A stretch of DNA of 64,000 bases from Pedobacter zeae (GTDB lineage: Bacteria; Bacteroidota; Bacteroidia; Sphingobacteriales; Sphingobacteriaceae), in contig NZ_JACIEF010000003.1 in assembly GCF_014196715.1 (NCBI RefSeq), forward strand, positions 711,874 to 775,873. Direction: 5' to 3'. Under the pieces are notes generated by a model, which did not search any database, had not been told where the DNA came from, and worked only from the letters and a program-made list of their open reading frames with translations. Positions 1 through 8,059 of this stretch are shown here, in pieces. Both the position numbers and the translations under genes were made by a program. Position 1 is the stretch's first letter, and each line of letters starts with the position of its first letter.

Positions 1-1
1 T

Positions 2-232
2 TCCGTTCCTTATCTGAATGAGTGTGTGAAAAATACAACCGGATTTCCTGTTTCTTATCATATTCAGCGGCGTGTTACTCTGGAAGCCAAACGATTGCTT
101 TTCCATTCCAATAAATCGGTCAAAGAGATTGCTGCTGAATTAGGTTATGACGATTATGCCTACTTTTCCCGCCTGTTCAATAAAGCCACAGGAATGACCG
201 CCTTAACTTTCAGAAATAAAAACCGCGATTAG
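2..232 (+). CDS. AraC-family transcriptional regulator, C-terminal part (5' truncated by window edge)
   Basis: The reading frame is open at the left edge of the window and ends at TAG 230-232. The visible ~76 residues are the second half of an AraC/XylS DNA-binding domain: a helix with QRRVTLEAKRLLF, then the second helix-turn-helix with SVKEIAAELGYDDYAYFSRLFNKATGMT and a short basic tail. AraC proteins bind DNA through this domain and often regulate an adjacent gene. The next gene is an iron-siderophore flavoprotein on the same strand, so a role in iron or metal response is plausible but is inference. A GTG at 26 is only an internal start candidate; conserved residues continue upstream of it, so it is not the true start. 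The family call is firm; the ligand is unknown. Confidence 0.9.
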   Translation, partial: SVPYLNECVKNTTGFPVSYHIQRRVTLEAKRLLFHSNKSVKEIAAELGYDDYAYFSRLFNKATGMTALTFRNKNRD

Positions 233-313
233 TCCTATACTTACACCTTTCATTCCATTGTTTGCTATCTCCGTTCGCAGTTCCTTTGCATTGGAATTTT
301 AATGCGATAAACC

Positions 314-1030
314 ATGATTTCTAAATTACCAAAATGGGCGGCCGATCTGACGGAAAAATCTGATTCTTTAATGTCAGATATGAAAATACTGGATACAGTT
401 TATGTCAGTCCGAACCTGAAGAAAATACGCTTTCAGGGCGATATATCACGGATGAACTTCCAGGTCGGTTATGCCAATGTTATTCGAGTAAGCGATAGGG
501 AATTCAGGAACTATACCGCATCATATCATAACCTCGGTGAGGGGATTTTGGACATTATTTTTCACATTCACGGCAATGGTGTCGGAAGCCGATACATTAA
601 TGGGTTGAAACCGGAAGATGAGTTGCGTATCAGTATCCCAAGAGGGAAAAAAATGTACGATGGAACTATAAGGCAGCAGTTCGTTTTTGGCGACGAAACA
701 TCTTTGGGTCTTGCCTGCTCAATTCTACCAATCCTGCAAAAGAATAAACATCAATATCAGTTTTATTTTGAATTGGATGATGAGAACCAAAGTGTCCCAG
801 AATTATTAGGCTTGGAAAATTATACGGTATTTTCTAAAAAGAACACGTTCAGAAACGAACAATGGATCAATGAATTGCCGGTTTTCAACGCCGATGAATG
901 GAACACTGCGAATTTTATATTAACAGGAAACGCAAAATCAGTCCAGACGTTTAGAAAAACGTTAAAAAATAAATCGAAAGGTAACATTTCTTCTCAGGGA
1001 TATTGGCTTGAGGGAAAAAAAGGATTATAA
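314..1030 (+). CDS. Siderophore-interacting protein (ViuB-like FAD/NAD(P)H ferric reductase)
   Basis: 238 residues, the usual length for the SIP family. It has a flavin-binding beta-barrel with the RNYT signature (residues 65-68) that holds FAD, a HGNGVGSRYI stretch (86-95) and a NAD(P)H-binding half beginning with GDETSLG (126-132), ending in the family-typical GYW near residue 230. Family members reduce Fe(III) in siderophores in the cytoplasm to release iron. No signal peptide is visible, consistent with a soluble enzyme. Only 2 bp separate its stop from the next start (CDF transporter), so the two are very probably one operon, downstream of the AraC gene. The exact siderophore cannot be told from sequence. 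Confidence 0.87.
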   Translation: MISKLPKWAADLTEKSDSLMSDMKILDTVYVSPNLKKIRFQGDISRMNFQVGYANVIRVSDREFRNYTASYHNLGEGILDIIFHIHGNGVGSRYINGLKPEDELRISIPRGKKMYDGTIRQQFVFGDETSLGLACSILPILQKNKHQYQFYFELDDENQSVPELLGLENYTVFSKKNTFRNEQWINELPVFNADEWNTANFILTGNAKSVQTFRKTLKNKSKGNISSQGYWLEGKKGL

Positions 1031-1032
1031 AA

Positions 1033-1935
1033 ATGGAACATCATCATCATCATCATTCGGATAAAAGCGGAATTTCATTGGCTTTCTGGCTCAATTTATT
1101 GTTTTCAGTCGTTGAGATCATCGGCGGAATTCTTACCAATTCGACGGCAATTATTGCAGACGCCTTTCACGATTTTACGGACGCGGTTGCTATCGGTATA
1201 GCCGTGCTTTTGGAAAAACTGGCAGGCAAAAAGCGAACTTCAAAATTCAGTTACGGATATAAGCGATTTTCTTTACTGTCTGCTCTGGGAATGTCTTTGT
1301 TTTTACTGATCGGGGCAATATTTATGTGTATCGGGGCATATCAATCATTTGTTAATCCCGAACCCGTAAACAGCAAAGGAATGTTGTGGCTGGCTGCCTT
1401 AGGAATTGGTATTAATGGCTTTGCATTTCTGAGGATAAAAAGCGGACACCAGCATCATCATGACCATTCACACCATCACAACAGTAAAGCAATTATGCTG
1501 CACTTGCTGGAGGACGTTTTAGGATGGGTAGCTGTATTGATTGGCGCCATCGTTATCTACTACACAGGTTGGCATTGGATAGATGGCATATTGGCTTTGG
1601 CTATTGCTACTTTCATTGGATATAATGCTACCCGGAATCTTATTGGCACAATGAAAATATTATTGCAGTCGGTTCCTGAGCGTTTGGATATTGAAAAGCT
1701 TTCATCCGAACTCTATCAGATCAATGGCATTCAAAACATTCACGATTTTCATGTTTGGAGTATGGACGGCAGTTACAACATCAGTTCATTGCACGTTGTG
1801 GTAAATACTATCGACGGAAACCAGAAAGATGATGTTCTTTCATCTATCGTGCAAGTAATGGAGAAGCATAAAATCCAGCACCCAACTATACAAATTGAAA
1901 CAAATGCAACAGATTGTAAATTTGTGGCTTGTTAG
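1033..1935 (+). CDS. Cation diffusion facilitator (Zn/Co/Cd exporter) with natural N-terminal His6
   Basis: 300-residue CDF transporter with about six membrane segments and a C-terminal cytoplasmic domain (about 205-300). The metal site pairs HxxxD in TM2 (H46, D50) with HxxxD in TM5 (H157, D161), as in ZitB/CzcD-type exporters. The His-rich loop between TM4 and TM5 (residues 139-149) is typical. Unusually, residues 3-8 are six consecutive histidines. CDF proteins export divalent metals by proton antiport across the inner membrane. The gene follows the siderophore flavoprotein by 2 bp, so the operon mixes iron acquisition with metal efflux. The C-terminus has two further cysteines (CKFVAC). 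The start ATG at 1033 is fixed by the operon junction. Confidence 0.9.
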   Translation: MEHHHHHHSDKSGISLAFWLNLLFSVVEIIGGILTNSTAIIADAFHDFTDAVAIGIAVLLEKLAGKKRTSKFSYGYKRFSLLSALGMSLFLLIGAIFMCIGAYQSFVNPEPVNSKGMLWLAALGIGINGFAFLRIKSGHQHHHDHSHHHNSKAIMLHLLEDVLGWVAVLIGAIVIYYTGWHWIDGILALAIATFIGYNATRNLIGTMKILLQSVPERLDIEKLSSELYQINGIQNIHDFHVWSMDGSYNISSLHVVVNTIDGNQKDDVLSSIVQVMEKHKIQHPTIQIETNATDCKFVAC

Positions 1936-2505
1936 CCAATGATTTTTCCCTGTATCATCGGTCAATTCACTTTCAATTGTCACAATGCTATAATTTCAGA
2001 AGTCACTGTCGAGATAAAATGCGTCAGGAAAGGGCTATCATAATCATCAAGATGTGTGTTTATAAATTGGCTACAGGCAGGAAAGGTAGCACATTTTTCC
2101 TGGGGTGATTGCAATGCTTGCAGAAAAGAAAAAGCACTGGCAGCGGAGGAATAAAGCAATTTCCATAAAGAAATATGGGCCACCAACCAAATTTCAAAAG
2201 AAACATATGATCGCTGGGACGGCAACGATAAACCGTAACAAGATTAGCCTTCAGGCGACGATTCAAAAGCTACCATCAAACCATCAAATACCATATAAAA
2301 TCGTACAGCAGAATGTGGAAAAATTGACAGACTTAAAAGACAACTACAACATCAGTAACACTTTAGAAAAGCAAGAGTTAATTAGATTGGGATTCGATAG
2401 CAATATGTATTATGAAAAAGGCATCTATCGAACTCCTAAGCGGATAGCATTATGAGCACATAACGCGCTGAAAATGAAGGATGAAAACTTGCTGATTTAC
2501 GAAAA
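1936..2505. other. Long region without a confident gene, left of the tRNA terminator
   Basis: No convincing conserved gene is visible here. An open frame on the plus strand (2105-2455) is listed separately at low confidence. On the minus strand, 1980-2225 could encode 81 residues with CATFPACSQF, which faintly recalls the CxxxPTCSQY signature of YidD proteins, but the surrounding sequence does not match and no start signal is apparent. The stretch could be decayed genes at the edge of an acquired segment. Confidence 0.4.
2105..2455 (+). CDS. Hypothetical protein (low confidence)
   Basis: A 116-codon frame starting at GTG, or an ATG at 2114, and ending at TGA. It is rich in Lys, Asn and Gln, with a more protein-like C-terminal half containing LEKQELIRLGFDSN. 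I recognise no domain. There is no clear upstream Shine-Dalgarno or Bacteroidota -7 box, and overlapping minus-strand frames exist. It may be a real small gene, a fragment, or chance. Confidence 0.3.
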   Translation: MIAMLAEKKKHWQRRNKAISIKKYGPPTKFQKKHMIAGTATINRNKISLQATIQKLPSNHQIPYKIVQQNVEKLTDLKDNYNISNTLEKQELIRLGFDSNMYYEKGIYRTPKRIAL

Positions 2506-2539
2506 AAAAACGGGGAATTTTTGCAAATCCCCCGTTTTT
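2506..2539 (-). terminator. Rho-independent terminator of tRNA-Asp
   Basis: 15-nt arms at 2506-2520 and 2525-2539 around a 4-nt loop pair almost perfectly. The single imperfect position is a G-U pair only in the minus-strand transcript, and the T-run follows on that strand. It lies just 3' of the tRNA. Confidence 0.85.
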
Positions 2540-2540
2540 G

Positions 2541-2614
2541 CGGAATGGACGGGACTCGAACCCGCGACCCCATGCGTGACAGGCATGTATTCTAACCAGC
2601 TGAACTACCACTCC
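2541..2614 (-). tRNA. tRNA-Asp (anticodon GTC)
   Basis: On the minus strand the sequence folds as a full cloverleaf. The 7-bp acceptor stem is GGAGTGG paired with CCATTCC, with discriminator G. The D arm contains AGCTGG, the anticodon stem is CATGC/GCATG with loop CTGTCAC (anticodon GTC, Asp), and the T arm carries GGTTCGAGTCC. No CCA is encoded, as is usual in Bacteroidota. A textbook promoter lies upstream and a strong terminator immediately downstream, so it is transcribed alone. Confidence 0.96.
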
Positions 2615-2660
2615 TTTTGTTCTTCTTTAAAGCCAGAACCTCTTATCTCTTTCGAGGTTG

Positions 2661-2691
2661 CAAATATAGAGACTATATCTTAATTCGCAAA
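2661..2691 (-). promoter_or_regulatory. Bacteroidota-type promoter of tRNA-Asp
   Basis: Read on the minus strand: TTTG (2691-2688), a 19-nt spacer, then TATATTTG (2668-2661). This matches the Bacteroidota sigma-70 consensus of a TTTG -33 box and a TAnnTTTG -7 box. The expected start of transcription falls about 40 nt upstream of the mature tRNA. Confidence 0.85.
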
Positions 2692-2717
2692 TTTTTTTTT
2701 AAAATATATTTAACTAC

Positions 2718-3791
2718 CTAACTGGCAGCACCTTCCTGCATCTTTTCTGCATTTTCAGCGAACTGAAGCGCATCAATAATCTCCTGGATATCGCCATCCA
2801 TAATGCTTGGCAGGTTGTATAGGGTTAAACCGATACGGTGTTCGGTAACCCGGCCCTGGGGATAATTATAAGTCCTGATCTTGGCCGAACGGTCGCCGGT
2901 TGATACCATCGTTTTACGTTTAGCCGCAATATCGCCGTTCTTTTTCTGCAACTCAATATCGTAAAGTTTACTGCGCAGCATTTCCATGGCAATAATACGG
3001 TTACCCAATTGCGAACGTTCACGTTGGCAAACCACCACAATGCCCGATGGTTTATGCGTTAACTGCACCTTAGTTTCTACCTTATTTACGTTCTGTCCGC
3101 CAGCACCTCCTGATCGGGAGGTTTGCAGCTCGATATCGGCGGGGTTAATGTAAAGGTCTATTTCTTCAGCCTCAGGTAATACAGCTACCGATGCTGCAGA
3201 AGTATGTACACGGCCCTGGGTTTCCGTGTCAGGTACACGCTGCACCCTATGTACACCGCTTTCGTACTTTAACTGACCATAAACATCCTCACCACTCACC
3301 TTTAAAATTACCTCTTTATAGCCCCCCGCTGTACCTTCCGTTACATCAACCACTTCAACGCTCCAGCCTTTGGTTTCGAAATAACGGGTATACATGCGGT
3401 ATAAATCGCCGGCAAACAAAGCCGCTTCGTCGCCACCTGTACCACCCCTGATCTCAAATACCGCATTTTTGGCATCTTCAGGGTCTTTCGGAATCAACAT
3501 CAAACGAATAGCACTTTCCATCTCTTCTTGTTGTTTCAACAAAAGTTCCAGCTCCTCTTTCGCCATTTCCCGCAATTCAATATCCTTTTCCGTTGCTAAA
3601 ATTTCTTTGTTGGCGTCGATATTGCTCATCACGTTTTTGTAGACTTTATACTCATCTACAATCTTACCCAGGTCTTTATATTCTTTGTTTAAAGCCGCAA
3701 AACGTTTCATATCCTGGATTACATCCGGATTGCTCAACGATTCTTCCACATCTTCCCAACGCAGCTTTATAGCTTCTAATTTATCTAACAT
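2718..3791 (-). CDS. prfA: Peptide chain release factor 1
   Basis: 357 residues, the normal RF1 length. The GGQ motif that triggers peptidyl-tRNA hydrolysis is at 231-233 inside SRSGGAGGQNVNK. The stop-codon-reading motif is PxT (PDT, 187-189, in RVPDTETQGR) rather than the SPF of RF2, so this factor reads UAA and UAG. The N-terminal domain (about 1-110) is the methionine-poor helical region expected for ribosome docking. It is a stand-alone housekeeping gene. The start ATG at 3791 agrees with family alignments. A -7-like box lies about 57 nt upstream (3848-3855). The downstream neighbour is tRNA-Asp on the same strand, with its own promoter. Confidence 0.96.
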   Translation of the reverse strand: MLDKLEAIKLRWEDVEESLSNPDVIQDMKRFAALNKEYKDLGKIVDEYKVYKNVMSNIDANKEILATEKDIELREMAKEELELLLKQQEEMESAIRLMLIPKDPEDAKNAVFEIRGGTGGDEAALFAGDLYRMYTRYFETKGWSVEVVDVTEGTAGGYKEVILKVSGEDVYGQLKYESGVHRVQRVPDTETQGRVHTSAASVAVLPEAEEIDLYINPADIELQTSRSGGAGGQNVNKVETKVQLTHKPSGIVVVCQRERSQLGNRIIAMEMLRSKLYDIELQKKNGDIAAKRKTMVSTGDRSAKIRTYNYPQGRVTEHRIGLTLYNLPSIMDGDIQEIIDALQFAENAEKMQEGAAS

Positions 3792-3847
3792 ATGTATTCT
3801 TGTTGAAATTCCCGACGTTTGGATAGGCCCAAAAATTCAGGAAAATG

Positions 3848-3855
3848 CAAAAATA
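3848..3855 (-). promoter_or_regulatory. Candidate -7 box of prfA
   Basis: On the minus strand this reads TATTTTTG, matching TAnnTTTG. No good TTTG is found at the expected -33 distance, so only the -7 half is supported. Confidence 0.45.
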
Positions 3856-3985
3856 AGGAAAAAAGCTGAATTAGTTTGTTTACGATTAAAGGTTAAGGTC
3901 CAGGCAGCAATGAAAGGCCTGGAGAACATTAAAAAAGGTCCCGGGTTAGCTTTAAAAACACAGGGATTAACTGTTAGGTAGAAAT

Positions 3986-4162
3986 AAATTTGACGGTTTT
4001 GGAAATGGGCAGTCCTTCTCCTGTGGCGGCCTGCAGTCCCGCTATCACTTCAAGCCCTCGCCCGATGAAAAATCGGGACTATAACGAAAAGCCCGACGGA
4101 CATTAAATTAAACTATCGGTTTTGCTTTCCGAAAAATAGGGATTAACGAAATAGTTGGAAAC
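3986..4162. repeat. Tandem repeat copy 1 (shortened, 177 bp)
   Basis: First copy of a repeat of about 323 bp. It starts with AAATTT followed by GGAAATGGGCAGT and ends with GAAATAGTTGGAAAC. Compared with copy 2 it lacks 145 bp between two 10-bp direct repeats (AAAATCGGGA at 4246-4255 and 4391-4400 in copy 2) plus one A of a homopolymer. It also has several substitutions. There is no credible gene inside. Confidence 0.85.
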
Positions 4163-4485
4163 AAATTTAAAGGGTTTGGAAATGGGCAGTTCCTCTCCTG
4201 TGGCGGCCTGCAGCCCCGCTATCACTTCAAGTCCTCTCCCGATGAAAAATCGGGATGCGGGCTTTTCGTTTTATCGGGTTTAGAAACAAAGGGCGGTGCA
4301 TTTTAAACTTTAAACTCCATGCAACCCCAAATAGCAGCAGAAACCAGCGTAACTAAACGGGATTGAAGTGGCAGCTCCCGGTTTTTATTTAAAATCGGGA
4401 CTATAACGAAAAGCCCGACGGACTTTAAATTAAACTACCGGTTTTGCTTTCCGAAAAAATAGGCATTAACGAAATAGTTGGAAAC
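4163..4485. repeat. Tandem repeat copy 2 (full, 323 bp)
   Basis: Full unit. It contains a small hairpin (CCCGAT-loop-ATCGGG near 4238-4254) and a 12-bp perfect inverted pair: GGGCTTTTCGTT at 4259-4270 and its complement at 4405-4416. It ends with GAAATAGTTGGAAAC, followed directly by copy 3. I see no coding potential. Confidence 0.9.
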
Positions 4486-4807
4486 AAATTTAAAGGATTT
4501 GGAAATGGGCAGTTCCTCTCCTGTAGCAGCCTGCAGCCCCGCTATCACTTCAAGTCCTCTCCCGATGAAAAATCGGGATGCAGGCTTTTCGTTTTATCGG
4601 GTTTAGAAACAAAGGGCGGTGCATTTTAAACTTTAAACTCCATGCAACCCCAAATAGCAGCAGAAACCAGCGTAACTAAACGGGATTGAAGTGGCAGCTC
4701 CCGGTTTTTATTTAAAATCGGGACTATAACGAAAAGCCCGACGGACTTTAAATTAAACTACCGGTTTTGCTTTCCGAAAAATAGGCATTAACGAAATAGT
4801 TGGAAAC
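4486..4807. repeat. Tandem repeat copy 3 (full, 322 bp)
   Basis: Nearly identical to copy 2, with scattered substitutions (GGATTT for GGGTTT, CTGTAGCAGC for CTGTGGCGGC) and one fewer A in a poly-A run. An open frame at 4444-4629 spans the copy 2/3 junction and is a by-product of the repeat. Confidence 0.9.
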
Positions 4808-4948
4808 AAATTTAAAGGGTTTGGAAATGGGCAGTTCTTCCCCTGTGGTGGCCTGCAGCCCCGCTATCACTTCAAGTCCTCTCCCGATGAAAAATCGGTA
4901 TGCGGGCTTTTCGTTTTATCGGGTTTAGAAACAAAGGGCGGTGCATTT
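4808..4948. repeat. Tandem repeat copy 4 (partial, 141 bp)
   Basis: Matches the first ~141 bp of the unit through GGCGGTGCATTT, then diverges. It ends about 50 bp before the lpxH stop codon. Its hairpin copy has a mutated base (AATCGGTATG). Confidence 0.88.
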
Positions 4949-4995
4949 AGGTAAAAGCCTGGGTTTGCTAGCTGAAAAGAACTTAAAAACTAAGC

Positions 4996-5739
4996 CTATG
5001 GATTATAATACTCCAATTTTAGATCCTGTCCATCAAACACCCCATAAGAATTGTAGTTGAGCCATTCGCCGATATTTACATACCTGCTTCCATTGCCCAG
5101 ATCTATATCGAGCGGCAGGTGCCTGTGCCCAAAAATAAAGTAATCGAAATGTGCTTGCTGCAATTGTTCTTTGGCATAAATGGCCAGCCACTCTTTATCC
5201 TCGCCCAAAAACACTTCCTTTTCGGTTTGCGCGGCCCTGCTGCCCCTGCTCCAGCTATTGGCTATACCAATCCCCAAATTGGGATGCAAACGGGCAAACA
5301 GCCATTGGCAAACCTTACTTCTGAAAATCTTTCTTAAAAATTTATATTGCCGATCGCCCGGGCCCAAACCATCACCATGGTGCAGGTAGAATTTCTTTCC
5401 TCCACGTTCAATAATCAGTTCATCGCTGATGATTTCCATCCCGATTTCCTGTGTAAAGTAATCGCGTACCCACATATCGTGGTTGCCTTTAAAAAAGTAG
5501 ATTTTAATTCCGGCGTCGGTCATCGCGGCCAGCTTTCCCTGCAAACGTACAAAGCCTTTTGGTACGACTGTAGCATATTCGAACCAAAAATCGAAAACAT
5601 CGCCCATTAAAAAGAGTTCGCTACAGTCTGGCTCAATAAAATTTAACCAACTTACAATGCGCGCCTCGCGGGTACGACTTTCAGAATAGCTGGGTGTACC
5701 TAAATGGAAATCGGAAGCGAAATAAATCTTTTTTGCCAT
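4996..5739 (-). CDS. lpxH: UDP-2,3-diacylglucosamine diphosphatase, LpxH-type
   Basis: 247-residue calcineurin-like metallophosphoesterase. All metal-binding blocks are present: SDFHLG near residue 9, GDVFDFWFEY, GNHD, HHGDG and GHRH followed by NIGEW. The GDVFDFWFEY block is typical of LpxH, which hydrolyses UDP-2,3-diacylglucosamine to lipid X in lipid A synthesis on the cytoplasmic membrane face. The length matches LpxH. A TAnnTTTG-like box (TACCTTTG on the minus strand, 5747-5754) sits only about 8 bp ahead of the ATG; if used, the message would be almost leaderless. It is divergent from the peptidase gene at 5879. A related phosphoesterase of other specificity cannot be excluded, but the signature is good. 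Confidence 0.88.
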   Translation of the reverse strand: MAKKIYFASDFHLGTPSYSESRTREARIVSWLNFIEPDCSELFLMGDVFDFWFEYATVVPKGFVRLQGKLAAMTDAGIKIYFFKGNHDMWVRDYFTQEIGMEIISDELIIERGGKKFYLHHGDGLGPGDRQYKFLRKIFRSKVCQWLFARLHPNLGIGIANSWSRGSRAAQTEKEVFLGEDKEWLAIYAKEQLQQAHFDYFIFGHRHLPLDIDLGNGSRYVNIGEWLNYNSYGVFDGQDLKLEYYNP

Positions 5740-5878
5740 GTATTTTCAAAGGTAAGGGAAAAAGCTTAAAGACTAAAGGGGAAAGACCAAAGCATAACTA
5801 TCTGTCTAATCCCCTAACCTATCTAATCAAACCAGAAGAGAAAAAAAGACATATATTAGTAAATAAATCTGTTTCGCC

Positions 5879-8005
5879 ATGAAAAAACAAATTCTATTAA
5901 GCTTATTTGCATTAAGCCTTTTGGCCTGTAACCAAGGTAAAAAACCTGCAGAAAAAATAACATTGATGAAATATCCTGAAACGAAAAAAGACAGCACTAT
6001 AGATAATTATTTTGGCACTGCGATCGCCGATCCTTACCGCTGGCTTGAGAACGATACCTCTGCCGAAACCAGGGCCTGGGTAAATGCTGAAAATAAGGTA
6101 ACCCAAAACTATCTTGAACAGATTCCTTACCGGGCTGATATTAAAAAGCGCTTAACCGAAATTTGGAACTATCCGAAAGAATCGGCCCCGTTTAAGGTTG
6201 GCGAATATTATTTCTTTACCAAAAACGACGGATTGCAAAACCAAAGCATCTGGTTTATAAAAAAAGGCCTTGATGGCAAAGAGGAGGTTTTTCTCGACCC
6301 AAATACACTTACTGCAGACGGGACAGCGGCGGTATCGTTGCTCGGGGTCTCTCATGATAAAAAATACTTAGCCTACTCAGTGGCACAGGCAGGATCAGAC
6401 TGGAGCAATATTTATGTGATGGAAATCGCTACCAAAATGAAATTGGGCGACGAGTTAAAATGGGTCAAATTTTCGGGCGCAGCGTGGAAAGGTGATGGTT
6501 TTTATTACAGTAAATTTGATGAGCCTGCAAAAGGAACCGACCTTTCGGCAGCCAATAAGTACCAAAAAGTGTATTATCATAAATTGGGCGATTTACAGAA
6601 AAACGACCAGTTAATTTTTGAGGATAAAACAAACCCTAACTTATATTTTGGTGCCAGCGTTACGGAAGATGAGCGCTTTTTGGTGCTTTATGCCAGCGCA
6701 GGTACCTCAGGCAATGCTTTGTATTACCAAGATTTAAAAATACCAGGCAGCAAAATTAACCTACTGATAAAAGGTTATGAAAACAACCATAGCGTTATTG
6801 ACAACGTAGGCGACAATTTATTGGTAAATACCGATTTAGGGGCAGAGAACAGGCAAGTGGTTCTGGTAGACCCGAAAAATGCAGATCCGGAAAACTGGCA
6901 AAAAATTATTCCGGAATCTAAACTCGCGCTGGAAGGCATTGGAACCGGTGGCGGATTTTTATGGGCCACCTATTTAAAAGACGCCAGCACAAACATCATT
7001 CAATTTGATTTAAAAGGGAAAAAAATCCGTGATGTAAAACTGCCTGCTATTGGTACCGTTGCTGGTTTTGGTGGCTATAAAGAAGATCAGGAGTTTTTCT
7101 ACACCTTTACCAACTTTACCACCCCTAGCAACATTTACCGCTATAATGTGGGCAAGGCCGAATCGATTTTGTATAAAAAATCGGAGTTGAAGCTCAATAC
7201 CGACGATTATGAAACCAGGCAGGTATTTTACCCCTCTAAAGACGGAACGAAAGTGCCGATGTTCATTGTCCATAAAAAAGGGATCAAACTTGACGGCAAC
7301 AACCCGGTTTACCTCTATGCTTACGGAGGTTTCCAGGTTAGTTTAACGCCTGCATTCAGTTTATCACGCATGTTGTTTTTAGAGCGCGGTGGCATTTACG
7401 TTCAACCGAGCCTGCGCGGCGGAAGTGAATATGGAGAAGCCTGGCACAAAGGCGGTATGTTGGCCAAAAAACAAAATGTATTCGACGATTTTATTGCTGC
7501 AGCCGAATACCTGGTTAAAGAAAAATATACCAATCCATCTAAAATTGCCATTTCGGGCGGTTCAAATGGCGGACTTTTAGTTGGTGCCTGTATGACACAG
7601 AGACCCGACCTTTTCAAGGTTGCCTTACCTGCCGTGGGGGTGCTGGATATGCTTCGTTACCATAAATTTACCGTTGGATGGGGTTGGGCTGTTGAGTACG
7701 GAACGAGCGATAAAAAAGAAGATTTTGATTACCTGATCAAATATTCACCGCTCCATAATGTAAAAAGCGGTATTAATTATCCGGCAACATTAATTACAAC
7801 TGCTGATCACGACGACCGCGTGGTGCCGGCACATTCTTTCAAGTTTGCAGCAACCTTACAGGAAAATTATAAGGGCGAAAACCCGGTTTTAATCCGGATA
7901 GAAACCAAAGCCGGCCACGGCGCAGGTAAACCAACCACCAAATTAATTGAAGAAGCAGCCGATGTATGGAGCTTTGTATTTCAGAATTTGGGGATGAGCT
8001 GGTAA
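5879..8005 (+). CDS. Prolyl oligopeptidase (S9A), lipoprotein
   Basis: 708 residues, with a lipoprotein signal: a hydrophobic N-terminus ending in LSLLAC, so Cys17 is probably lipidated. A seven-bladed beta-propeller spans roughly 80-430, and the C-terminal alpha/beta-hydrolase domain carries the catalytic triad. By comparison with porcine prolyl oligopeptidase these are Ser562 in GGSNGG, Asp645 in ADHDDRV and His680 in AGHGAG. The family cleaves after proline in short peptides; here it should act in the periplasm or at the outer membrane. It is monocistronic: divergent from lpxH and convergent with the next gene, with a long-stem hairpin just after its stop. Confidence 0.94.
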   Translation: MKKQILLSLFALSLLACNQGKKPAEKITLMKYPETKKDSTIDNYFGTAIADPYRWLENDTSAETRAWVNAENKVTQNYLEQIPYRADIKKRLTEIWNYPKESAPFKVGEYYFFTKNDGLQNQSIWFIKKGLDGKEEVFLDPNTLTADGTAAVSLLGVSHDKKYLAYSVAQAGSDWSNIYVMEIATKMKLGDELKWVKFSGAAWKGDGFYYSKFDEPAKGTDLSAANKYQKVYYHKLGDLQKNDQLIFEDKTNPNLYFGASVTEDERFLVLYASAGTSGNALYYQDLKIPGSKINLLIKGYENNHSVIDNVGDNLLVNTDLGAENRQVVLVDPKNADPENWQKIIPESKLALEGIGTGGGFLWATYLKDASTNIIQFDLKGKKIRDVKLPAIGTVAGFGGYKEDQEFFYTFTNFTTPSNIYRYNVGKAESILYKKSELKLNTDDYETRQVFYPSKDGTKVPMFIVHKKGIKLDGNNPVYLYAYGGFQVSLTPAFSLSRMLFLERGGIYVQPSLRGGSEYGEAWHKGGMLAKKQNVFDDFIAAAEYLVKEKYTNPSKIAISGGSNGGLLVGACMTQRPDLFKVALPAVGVLDMLRYHKFTVGWGWAVEYGTSDKKEDFDYLIKYSPLHNVKSGINYPATLITTADHDDRVVPAHSFKFAATLQENYKGENPVLIRIETKAGHGAGKPTTKLIEEAADVWSFVFQNLGMSW

Positions 8006-8012
8006 CTGATTC

Positions 8013-8054
8013 TGCGAAGAAGTACAAATCCAAGGAGATTTATACTTCTTCGCA
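8013..8054. repeat. Long-stem hairpin between convergent genes
   Basis: 12-bp perfectly complementary arms (TGCGAAGAAGTA at 8013-8024 and its complement at 8043-8054) with an 18-nt loop. It sits between two convergent stops and could act as a bidirectional terminator or mRNA 3'-end stabiliser. There is no U-run. Confidence 0.7.
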
Positions 8055-8059
8055 ATGCA

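Noticed and set aside
1980..2266. Minus-strand frame with CATFPACSQF resembling YidD's CxxxPTCSQY
   Set aside because: Only ~10 residues resemble YidD; the flanks do not, there is no start signal, and an opposite-strand frame overlaps it.
2474..2683. Open frame of 69 codons over tRNA-Asp
   Set aside because: It runs through the tRNA and its terminator on the opposite strand, so it is a shadow.
4444..4629. Frame inside the tandem repeat
   Set aside because: It spans the copy 2/3 junction and follows the repeat structure, so it has no independent support.
5119..5610. Plus-strand frames opposite lpxH
   Set aside because: They are antisense shadows of a well-conserved gene.
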